27,971 bases of DNA. Source: a virus. Position numbers and translations under genes: made by a program. Below, in pieces: positions 1 to 6,094 of this stretch. The stretch lies in IMG/VR virus record IMGVR_UViG_3300037849_000254, positions 1-27,971 of that record. One strand, written 5' to 3'. Below the pieces are notes generated by a model that did no database searches, was not told the origin of the DNA, and saw nothing but the letters and a program-made list of their open reading frames with translations. Numbering within the stretch: the stretch's first letter is position 1; every line of letters starts with the position of its first letter.

Positions 1-2
1 CT

Positions 3-602
3 CAAATTGACAACCTCATCGCGTATGTGAACCATGGGCGCAGATCGGTGCAGGGCAAGGACTTATGGCCCGGCCAGCCCACAGGATTAGAGGTCTTCGC
101 CGATACCGCCATGATCTCTGCCAACATGCTGACAAACGGCATGGTGGGGTATCTCTGCAGCCGGAATCAGCCCTGGTTCACATTCGAGCTTCCGGGCAAG
201 CTGAACTTTCCCCGCACCAGCAAGATGCGGGCATGGACAGGGAAGAGGACCGATTCCTATCCCGAGGTTCAAAAGTGGCTGCAAAACTCCGCGGACGTGT
301 GTTACTCGGCATTCAACCGTTCGAACTTCTACGATGTGTCGACGGAGTTTATCCGGGACTGCATCAGCGCGGGAACCTCCCACCTGTTGATTGAGGACGA
401 CATTGTGCAGGCCCGCACGGTCTGCACGGTGCCCCATTTCCGGGAGTGCTACATTGCCGAGAACCAGTTCGGCCAGGTCGACACCAACTACCGCGTCTAC
501 AAGATGACCCTTCGCCAGTTCGTGCAGAAATTCGGCATGGACGCGATGGAGCGCGCAGACAACAATTTCAAGCAGGACTACGAGAGCAACATGTATACCT
601 AG
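3..602 (+). CDS. Portal (head-tail connector) protein, N-terminal part, 5'-partial and ended by in-frame TAG
   Basis: The frame is open to the left edge, so the true start lies outside the window; the GTG at 27 is internal. The protein would form the ring at the capsid vertex through which DNA is packaged and to which the tail attaches. It resembles the podoviral head-to-tail connecting family (T7 gp8 type): an early GTGLEVFAD-like segment, here QPTGLEVFADTAMISANML, then a stretch ending HLLIEDD and a VPHFRECYIAENQFG segment. A TAG at 600-602 interrupts it, but the same frame continues without another stop to 1712, and the residues right after the TAG (REVLHAVYPRADYD) are what this family shows at that place. 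I therefore read this piece and 603-1712 as one gene of about 569 codons within the window. Whether it is a mutation, an assembly error or programmed read-through cannot be told from the sequence. Confidence 0.8.
   Translation, partial: QIDNLIAYVNHGRRSVQGKDLWPGQPTGLEVFADTAMISANMLTNGMVGYLCSRNQPWFTFELPGKLNFPRTSKMRAWTGKRTDSYPEVQKWLQNSADVCYSAFNRSNFYDVSTEFIRDCISAGTSHLLIEDDIVQARTVCTVPHFRECYIAENQFGQVDTNYRVYKMTLRQFVQKFGMDAMERADNNFKQDYESNMYT
600..602 (+). other. In-frame amber codon inside the portal gene
   Basis: The codon context is ACC TAG CGC. Reading TAG as any amino acid joins the two halves of the portal protein without a frame change. A single C-to-T change from CAG (Gln) would create it. TAG also ends three other genes here (at 5301, 9765 and 19776), and no other long gene contains an internal TAG, so a general amber-to-sense code is unlikely. 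Confidence 0.85.
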
Positions 603-1712
603 CGCGAAGTCCTTCACGCGGTCTATCCGCGCGCGGATTACGACCCCGGCCGCATTGACGCCAGGGGAAAGAGGTGGGCGTCGGACTGGGTGTACCGCAA
701 GGGCGGAAAGATCCTCGGGAAATCATCGGCGCCGGGCGACAACGATATCACGATGCTGTCGGAATCCGGCTACGATTCGATGCCGATTCTGAGCTGGCGC
801 TGGCGCAAGAATGACGACGAAGGATGCTACGGCCGCGGGCCCGCCCACGACGCCTGGGTTTCAATCGCCCTCGATAATCAGATGGGCCGCACCAACTTGA
901 TTACGGGCCAGAAGGCCGCCGAGCCGCCCCTTGTGGCCGATTCTGCTTTGCGCAACAAGATCATGCGTGGACCGAACGCCATCACGTTCATCGACAACGT
1001 GCGTGGACCCATATCGAATTACGCCCCTGTCCCTTTGAACGGGACCGGGGTCCAGCAATTGCCGTTCAGTCTTGAGTATCAGGACCGTGTGGCGCAGACG
1101 GTGCGGGATCACTTCCACACCGACGTGTTCATGCTGCTCTCGCAGATCGGCCAGCAAAAAGGCATGGGGCGTCCTGTCACCGAACAGATCTTCGAAATGC
1201 AGAACGAGAAGGCGGCAATTCTCGGGACCATCATCGGGAACCTGCAGTCGGAGGGGTTCAATCCCCTAATCTCAAGGTTTTTCGACATTGAGGCGCGGGC
1301 GGGGAGAATTCCCGAGCCGCCGCAGATTCTGCTCGATTCCGAGCACGGCGCCGTCGAGATTCAGTATCTCGGCATGTTGGCCCAGGCCCAGACCCGCTTG
1401 ACCAAGATGCGGTCAATTCAATCAGGTGTTGCGGGCCTGATGCAGATTACGCAGTTCGATCCGCTGGCCATGCACGCCATCGATACCGACCAGGCCGTGC
1501 GGGAGTTCTGGGATGCGGCCGGGGCGCCAGTATCGTGCCTCCGGCCGGAGAAGGATATCGCGGCCATTCGTAAACAGGCCATGGAGATGCAGCAGAAGCA
1601 GCAGCAGATCGAGAACGCGCCAAAGCTCGCCAAGGCGGCGGCCCTGGCCGGCAAGGGAGCGGAGCAGGATAGCCCACTGAAGGCCTTAATGAGCGGCGGT
1701 GAGGCGCAATGA
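603..1712 (+). CDS. Portal (head-tail connector) protein, C-terminal part
   Basis: This is the in-frame continuation of the portal protein after the TAG at 600-602. Family-like segments are WRWRKNDDEGCYGRGPAHDA (close to the W..r....YGRGP signature of podoviral connectors) and a long helical clip/stem region with GRPVTEQIFEMQNEKAAILG. The C-terminus is Gln/Ala-rich (MEMQQKQQQIENAPKLAKAA), as is usual for the tail of these proteins. After the TAG the first possible initiation codon is the GTG at 690, which has no Shine-Dalgarno sequence in front and falls inside conserved sequence, so separate translation of this half looks unlikely. The stop TGA (1710-1712) overlaps the ATG of the next gene (1709), giving an ATGA overlap that suggests translational coupling. 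Confidence 0.82.
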   Translation, partial: REVLHAVYPRADYDPGRIDARGKRWASDWVYRKGGKILGKSSAPGDNDITMLSESGYDSMPILSWRWRKNDDEGCYGRGPAHDAWVSIALDNQMGRTNLITGQKAAEPPLVADSALRNKIMRGPNAITFIDNVRGPISNYAPVPLNGTGVQQLPFSLEYQDRVAQTVRDHFHTDVFMLLSQIGQQKGMGRPVTEQIFEMQNEKAAILGTIIGNLQSEGFNPLISRFFDIEARAGRIPEPPQILLDSEHGAVEIQYLGMLAQAQTRLTKMRSIQSGVAGLMQITQFDPLAMHAIDTDQAVREFWDAAGAPVSCLRPEKDIAAIRKQAMEMQQKQQQIENAPKLAKAAALAGKGAEQDSPLKALMSGGEAQ

Positions 1713-1960
1713 TTACTCTCGGGCTCAACTCTCCCCTGGAGCTGGAACGCCGTAATCGGGAGATGGAGCAACTCTACCGCAATGTTTTTGGATCGGCGGA
1801 AGGTCGCAGGGTGTTGGGAGACATTCTTGCGTTTTGTCATTTTGGCAGGCTCTTGAGCAACGAAGTTGAGCAGCATGAGTACAATGTGGGTGTTGCGATT
1901 GCGCGCATGAGTGGTATTATGGGCGAAATCGACGCTTTAATGAAAATTGGGGAGGATTGA
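1709..1960 (+). CDS. Bbp19-like small phage protein
   Basis: An 83-residue protein starting in an ATGA overlap with the portal stop. The core YRNVFGSAEGRRVLGDIL, followed by FGRLLSNEVEQHEYNVG and a C-terminal helix, fits the small Bbp19-type proteins found between portal and scaffold genes in BPP-1-like podoviruses. Its molecular role is not established; its position suggests a part in head assembly or the connector. It is helical and charged, with no signal peptide or membrane segment. The assignment rests on recall of the aGR.VL.D pattern and on gene order, so the family name is likely but not certain. Confidence 0.65.
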   Translation: MITLGLNSPLELERRNREMEQLYRNVFGSAEGRRVLGDILAFCHFGRLLSNEVEQHEYNVGVAIARMSGIMGEIDALMKIGED

Positions 1961-1961
1961 C

Positions 1962-2375
1962 ATGGCTGTTCCAACAGCACCGGATTGGGATAATGTTCGA
2001 CTGGGCGGACCGGATGGCATCCGCTATCCCCTTGAAATCGGCAAAGGCGCGTTCATTGTCGGCAAAGAAGTAGACCTCAACCTGACCGGCGCTGTCAGCC
2101 CCATCCTGTTGAATTCTCAGCAGCTCGGGAGTTACTTTACACTGGCCAGCGCGGCCGGGGCCGTGACCATCTCCTTCCCTTATGGGTCCGGCAGTAAGCA
2201 ATTCCTCGTAGCCAATCATTCCGGCCAGACCATCACGTTCAACATCGCGGCGGGTCCGGGTGGGTCTCCGGCGGCCAGCACTGGCGTGGCGGTAACGACA
2301 GCGTTTCGGCAATTGCTCTGCATCGATGTTCAGCTGGGCGATGTTCGTCCCGCAGCAGCGGCGATCGCCTACTAA
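1962..2375 (+). CDS. Unknown beta-rich phage protein (137 aa)
   Basis: The start is the ATG at 1962 (MAVPTAPDWDNVRLGGPDG), with a strong GGAGGA at 1951-1956 and 6 bases of spacing; it begins two bases after the previous stop. I do not recognise the family. The sequence alternates short hydrophobic strands with Gly, Ser and Thr turns (SPILLNSQQLGSYFTL, AVTISFPYGSGSKQFLVAN, TITFNIAAGPGGSP), which suggests a compact beta-sandwich. Its place between the Bbp19-like gene and the scaffold gene suggests a minor head or decoration protein. No cysteine pairs, signal peptide or membrane segment apart from one Cys near the end (LLCIDVQ). Confidence 0.7.
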   Translation: MAVPTAPDWDNVRLGGPDGIRYPLEIGKGAFIVGKEVDLNLTGAVSPILLNSQQLGSYFTLASAAGAVTISFPYGSGSKQFLVANHSGQTITFNIAAGPGGSPAASTGVAVTTAFRQLLCIDVQLGDVRPAAAAIAY

Positions 2376-2385
2376 GGAGCGGTAA

Positions 2386-3102
2386 GTGGCAGAAGAAACA
2401 CAGCAACCGAGTGCGGACTCCCTTGGATGGAGAGCCGGATTACCAGACGACCTCAAACAGGACGAGGCATTCGTACCGTTCAAAACCGTGGGAGACTTTG
2501 CAAAAGCCCACAAGGAGACGGCGGCGAAGGTCAAGGACTACGAGGGGAAGCTGGCCAATTCGATTCCCAAACTTGGCGAGAACGCGACTGCGGAAGAGCG
2601 CGAGCGGTTTTACACCCAACTTGGGCGGCCCGAGAAGGCCGAAGGTTATGAATTTGTTGGCGAGGACAAAGCAGCCCCGGAGTGGACCAAGGCTTACAAG
2701 GACGCGATGCATAAGATGGGCGTCCCTAAAGCTATGGCCAGGCAGCTTTCCGAGTTCAACAACAACATGATCAATCAGATGGTCGAGCAGCACAACGCCA
2801 AGATTCTCGAAGAGAACACCAAGGCCGTAGCGACCCTCAAAGCCGAGCTGGGCGACAAATACGATGCGAGCGTTCAGCTCGTGTCACGGCTATGGAAGCA
2901 ATGGGGAAAGACAGAAGTCGAATTCGATAAGGCATTTGCAACTGAAACATCGGCCAATCGAGTTACGATGATGCGATTCCTGTTGAACGTGGCCCAAAAA
3001 ACCGGAGAGGACTCTTCGCTGAAGGGATCTGGAATTAGGCAAGAGGGCGCGAAGCCCGGATACGACATGTCTAAGTTCAACCTTCCCCCTGCGCGGGTGT
3101 AA
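2386..3102 (+). CDS. Capsid scaffolding protein
   Basis: Starts at GTG 2386 with GGAG at 2376-2379 and 6 bases of spacing; 238 residues. It is highly charged and mostly helical, without cysteine, as expected for a scaffold that guides capsid assembly and then leaves the head. Typical features are the N-terminal WRAGLPDDLKQDEAFVPFKT and TVGDFAKAHKET segment (the GLP.dl......f..f.t..dla.ay pattern of podoviral scaffolds), a Lys/Glu-rich middle (GENATAEERERFYTQLGRPE) and a short basic or hydrophobic C-terminus ending LPPARV. It sits directly before the major capsid gene, which is the usual position. No protease domain is seen. Confidence 0.8.
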   Translation: MAEETQQPSADSLGWRAGLPDDLKQDEAFVPFKTVGDFAKAHKETAAKVKDYEGKLANSIPKLGENATAEERERFYTQLGRPEKAEGYEFVGEDKAAPEWTKAYKDAMHKMGVPKAMARQLSEFNNNMINQMVEQHNAKILEENTKAVATLKAELGDKYDASVQLVSRLWKQWGKTEVEFDKAFATETSANRVTMMRFLLNVAQKTGEDSSLKGSGIRQEGAKPGYDMSKFNLPPARV

Positions 3103-3122
3103 CTCCATAGGAGACTCACGCT

Positions 3123-4184
3123 ATGGCCGACGTATCTCAACTCGGTTACACGACATTTGGGGATGTAATCAACAACTACTCATCCGCCGATGCTCGCGCG
3201 ATGTTTGTGCAGCCTGCAAAAATTCTGCGGCGCAAGTGCCCGCTGTTGGAGTTTCTTCCGATGGTGGCATCCAACAACGTCATCTCGAATGTGGCCACCC
3301 GCACGGACTACATTCCCACCCCGGCCACTCGCCGGTTCAACGAGTACGCGGCCGTCACGTCGGCCAAGAACACCCAGATCAACGACCCAATTGCCATGTT
3401 CGTCGACTGGGCGGTTCAGGACAAGGAACTGGTAAAGATCCAGAACAGCCCCGAGGAATACATCTCGGACCAGATCGACAATCACGTTGAGGGCTTCGCG
3501 CAGAAACTTGAGTCCGAGGTCATCTACGGCAACATGGTCTCTGATCCGGGCAGCTTCAATGGCCTGGCGACGCGGCTCCACAACACGGCCAACTATCCCA
3601 ACGGCGACACCACTTGGGTGCCAAACGTGTGGGATGGCGGATACGAGTCGGGAAACGGAACCAGCATCTGGATCTTCGAGTTCGGCAAGAACAAGGTGCA
3701 GGCCATCTATCCTGTGAACTCTCCGGCCGGCCTCCAGATCGAAACCCTTGGGGAGCAGACCTGGACCATGCCCACCGCAGTCAACGGGCTTCTGGCGAGC
3801 GCCAGGGCGATTCAGGCGTACGTAACCTACCTGCAATGGAAGATCGGACTTCAGATCGTCGATGAGCGGTGCGTGCAGCGCATTGCCAACATCAACCCGA
3901 CTCCTCTTGCGGCTGGCGGATTCGACGAGAACATTCTCATCCAGGCACTCGGTTACCTGCCCGACCAGGGCGCGGCGCCGGGAACCGTCATTGTGGTGAA
4001 CCGCACCATCATGAATGAGATGAACATCCGCGCCGTCTCGCAGAAGACCAATGGTTACTACACTCAAAACATGGAGTCCGGGGATATCTGGGGATCGCGT
4101 CGCGTGACTCGCTTCCAGGGTATTCCGGTCGTCATGTGCGAGAAGATCCTCAACACCGAACCCACCGTAACAGCGACCACATAA
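3123..4184 (+). CDS. Major capsid protein (HK97-like fold expected)
   Basis: Starts at ATG 3123 after AGGAG at about 3107-3111; 353 residues. It would be the main shell subunit of the icosahedral head. Sequence signs are the N-terminal MADVSQLGYTTFGDVINNYS, the ILRRKCPLLEFLPMVASNN segment near residues 36-54, a long acidic helix (SDQIDNHVEGFAQKLESEVI) typical of the HK97 spine helix, a GSFNGLATRL segment, and a C-terminal SRRVTRFQGIPVVMCEKILN that matches the common end of podoviral capsid proteins (gp7 or Bbp17 type). It follows the scaffold and precedes the cement gene, as in BPP-1-like heads. There is no sign of a fused protease or scaffold. Confidence 0.88.
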   Translation: MADVSQLGYTTFGDVINNYSSADARAMFVQPAKILRRKCPLLEFLPMVASNNVISNVATRTDYIPTPATRRFNEYAAVTSAKNTQINDPIAMFVDWAVQDKELVKIQNSPEEYISDQIDNHVEGFAQKLESEVIYGNMVSDPGSFNGLATRLHNTANYPNGDTTWVPNVWDGGYESGNGTSIWIFEFGKNKVQAIYPVNSPAGLQIETLGEQTWTMPTAVNGLLASARAIQAYVTYLQWKIGLQIVDERCVQRIANINPTPLAAGGFDENILIQALGYLPDQGAAPGTVIVVNRTIMNEMNIRAVSQKTNGYYTQNMESGDIWGSRRVTRFQGIPVVMCEKILNTEPTVTATT

Positions 4185-4194
4185 GGAGGACTAG

Positions 4195-4944
4195 ATGCCG
4201 ATTTCCGATGCAGTCTTGACGCTTCATGGGTCGGGGACATCTACTTCCAGTCCCCTTACCTCAACAGTTAACGCGGCTTCGTCCTGCGCCATTTCCGGCA
4301 CGACGCTGACCATTACCACCATGACCACCGGCCAGGTTGCAGTAGGTATGCAGGTGCTCGGACCGGGAGTTACGGCCAACACCTTCATCACCGCCCTCGG
4401 ATCTGGCGCTGGGCTAACCGGGACCTACACCGTCTCACAATCGCAGACGGTCGCGGGAGCCACGGCCTTGACCTTTGCGCCGAACACCGCTGGCGATGCC
4501 TACTGTGCCGCGGGCAGCCAGTATTCCAACCTCGAGATTGACTTTGGCGCGCCATCGAGCGGAGGCAGTTTCCCTTGGGTTCCTGCCTTCCCATCGCTGA
4601 CCGAAAAGGGCTACACCTTCCCGAACGTACCTGTCGGCCAGGGTGGGGTGCAATTCGGTATGCATATCGTGGTTACGGCGCCAACCAACCTGTTGACCTC
4701 GGTCAACTTCGAGGTTTGCACTTCCTCCACAGCCAGCGCCCTGGTCGGAAGTTCTCCGAATCCGATCGCGGCCCGCAGCCTCACGCTGGCGCAGTTGCAG
4801 GTGGCAGGGGCGCACTACTTCATTCCCGTGAGCGGCTTCGCGGTTCTGGAATTTCTCCGGGTGTATATGGCCCTGACCGGAACCGATCCGACCATTGGAA
4901 CACTGTGGATCTACTGGGGTCCGTCCTCGGGCGGCGAACAGTAA
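4195..4944 (+). CDS. Capsid cement/decoration protein, Bbp16-like, with an inserted beta-module
   Basis: Starts at ATG 4195 with AAGGAGGA just upstream; 249 residues. The C-terminal two thirds (NLEIDFGAPSSGG, SVNFEVCTSSTASALVGSSP, LTLAQLQVAGAHYFIPVSG, FLRVYMALTGTDP) look like Bbp16-type jelly-roll cement proteins, which bind the outer capsid surface and stabilise it. Residues about 28-93 hold an additional module, SCAISGTTLTITTM to GTYTVSQSQTVAG, which belongs to a widespread phage surface repeat and occurs again in diverged form in the tail nozzle protein of this window. The module breaks the N-terminal strand region and probably protrudes from the shell. The gene is the last before a strong terminator. 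Confidence 0.68.
   Translation: MPISDAVLTLHGSGTSTSSPLTSTVNAASSCAISGTTLTITTMTTGQVAVGMQVLGPGVTANTFITALGSGAGLTGTYTVSQSQTVAGATALTFAPNTAGDAYCAAGSQYSNLEIDFGAPSSGGSFPWVPAFPSLTEKGYTFPNVPVGQGGVQFGMHIVVTAPTNLLTSVNFEVCTSSTASALVGSSPNPIAARSLTLAQLQVAGAHYFIPVSGFAVLEFLRVYMALTGTDPTIGTLWIYWGPSSGGEQ
4276..4474 (+). repeat. Beta-module copy 1 in the cement protein
   Basis: Encodes the pattern IxGTTLTITxM..G..xVGMQVLGPGVTANTFI...G...GTYTVSQSQT. A diverged second copy with the same spacing is at about 6286-6470 in the tail nozzle gene. It is a repeat at protein level, not at DNA level. Confidence 0.7.
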
Positions 4945-4970
4945 CTTAGCGGGTGAATACTTTGTGGTCC

Positions 4971-5005
4971 GGGAGGCGGGGCGTTGCCTCGTCTCCCATT
5001 TTTTT
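4971..5005 (+). terminator. Strong intrinsic terminator after the head operon
   Basis: Left arm GGGAGGCGGGGC (4971-4982), loop GTT, right arm GCCTCGTCTCCC (4986-4997). This makes a 12-pair stem with two G-U pairs, followed by A and seven T (4999-5005). It lies 26 bases after the cement stop codon. Confidence 0.88.
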
Positions 5006-5052
5006 GAGGAATTACGTACTTAACTCCCGAATGGGAGAGAAAAGAGGAAAAG

Positions 5053-5301
5053 ATGCATTATCGCAACGGGCGTGAAGCAAAGAACGGCGACAAGATTGTG
5101 AGTCTCGGATACGGCGGGGGCACGATTGAGGCTTTCGGCGTACTGCACAGCGCAGTGCCGGGAAATGACTACTGCAACGGGGCGATTGCCCCGGTCCAGC
5201 CAACAAACGCGGGCGCGTGCCTTTGCGATTGCCTGCACGTTGACGATCTGGCTGCAATTCTTGCGGAAAAGGGTTTGGATAAGCGACCTGAAGGCAAGTA
5301 G
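5053..5301 (+). CDS. Small unknown phage protein in its own transcription cassette (82 aa)
   Basis: Starts at ATG 5053 after a purine-rich AAAAGAGGAAAAG Shine-Dalgarno stretch and ends with TAG. The N-terminus MHYRNGREAKNGDKIVSLGY and GGGTIEAFGVLHSAVPG suggest a small SH3-like or barrel fold of the kind seen in short phage proteins that begin with an .NG.EAk.GD pattern. Two close cysteines (ACLCDCLHVDD) near residues 56-60 could bind metal or form a disulfide; this is inference. I do not recognise a function. The gene is set between two intrinsic terminators (4971-5005 and 5301-5329), so it is probably transcribed separately from, or only by read-through with, the head and tail genes. Confidence 0.7.
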   Translation: MHYRNGREAKNGDKIVSLGYGGGTIEAFGVLHSAVPGNDYCNGAIAPVQPTNAGACLCDCLHVDDLAAILAEKGLDKRPEGK

Positions 5302-5329
5302 GGACTCAAGTATATAAGTCCCCTTTTTT
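5301..5329 (+). terminator. Intrinsic terminator after the small gene
   Basis: Stem GGGACT (5301-5306) and AGTCCC (5317-5322) with a 10-base AT-rich loop, then C and six T (5324-5329). The left arm begins in the last base of the TAG stop. It is weaker than the first terminator because the stem is only six pairs, so some read-through into the tail genes is expected. Confidence 0.65.
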
Positions 5330-5341
5330 GGAGGCTCATGA

Positions 5342-6094
5342 ATGGCGCTCAATTATTCGGCAGTTGGCATCGCAAACATGAGTCTTCAGCGCATCGGAGC
5401 GCGCGGGACCATCGCGTCGCTCACTGAGAACTCGCCGAACGCCATCAAGGTCAACACGGTCTGGAGCATGATACTGGCCGAGGTATTGTCGGAACGCGAT
5501 TGGAAATTTGCCAAGACCCGCATCCAGTTAGAGCAGAACGCCAACATGCCCGTGGGCGGGTACAAGTTCGCATACTCGCTGCCGGCCGATTTCCTGCGCC
5601 TGGTCAAGCCGCGCGAGAAGCCTGAAGAGCGCCGCATCGCCACCTGGTATTCAGGCTGGGGCGGATACGAGGGCGGATGGGGTAATCGCAACCGCGATTA
5701 TCCGGTGTGGCCGCGCGAGGTCGATCCTTACATCACCGAGACGGTGGCTGATACGTCGACGCCTCCCAACTATTCGAACAACCTGCTGACCAACTACCCC
5801 TACTGCAACACTTATCCGAGCCCCTGCCCCATCACGATCAATTACATCCGGCTCATCACAGATCTGACGCAGCTGCTGCCCGGCTTCGTGAACGCGCTGG
5901 CGTTCCGGCTTGCGGCTGAGGTCGCAGTCGCCATCACGGAAAGTCCCAAGAAAGCGGAGGACATGATGGGGATGTACATGGCGGCACTCAACGGCGCGCA
6001 GGCCCAGACGGAGTGCGATGATTACCTGAAAAATGAGGCGGGCGGAGATGAATGGGTCACGGCGGGCCGGTACTGGGGGCGGGGGTATCGGTGA
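5342..6094 (+). CDS. Tail tubular protein A-like head-tail adaptor (T7 gp11 type)
   Basis: Starts at ATG 5342 with GGAGG at 5330-5334 and 7 bases of spacing; 250 residues. This adaptor ring joins portal and tail nozzle. Family-like segments are IANMSLQRIGARGTIASLTE with following SPNAIKVNT at the N-terminus, the VLSERDWKFAKTRIQLEQ segment (vL....W.FA..r..L), GGYKFAYSLPADFLRLVKP (gy..aY.LPaD.lR) and, near residues 180-205, LLPGFVNALAFRLAAEVAVA, which is the LP..f..ALa..LA..la signature. A Trp/Tyr/Gly-rich stretch (YSGWGGYEGGWGNRNRDYP) lies in the middle and is longer than I would expect. Its stop overlaps the GTG start of the nozzle gene (GTGA), which suggests coupled translation. Confidence 0.85.
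   Translation: MALNYSAVGIANMSLQRIGARGTIASLTENSPNAIKVNTVWSMILAEVLSERDWKFAKTRIQLEQNANMPVGGYKFAYSLPADFLRLVKPREKPEERRIATWYSGWGGYEGGWGNRNRDYPVWPREVDPYITETVADTSTPPNYSNNLLTNYPYCNTYPSPCPITINYIRLITDLTQLLPGFVNALAFRLAAEVAVAITESPKKAEDMMGMYMAALNGAQAQTECDDYLKNEAGGDEWVTAGRYWGRGYR

Noticed and set aside
3180-4067. Antisense open frame of 295 codons opposite the major capsid gene.
   Set aside because: The capsid frame is recognised by sequence and gene order; the antisense product is His/Arg/Val-rich without any family features.
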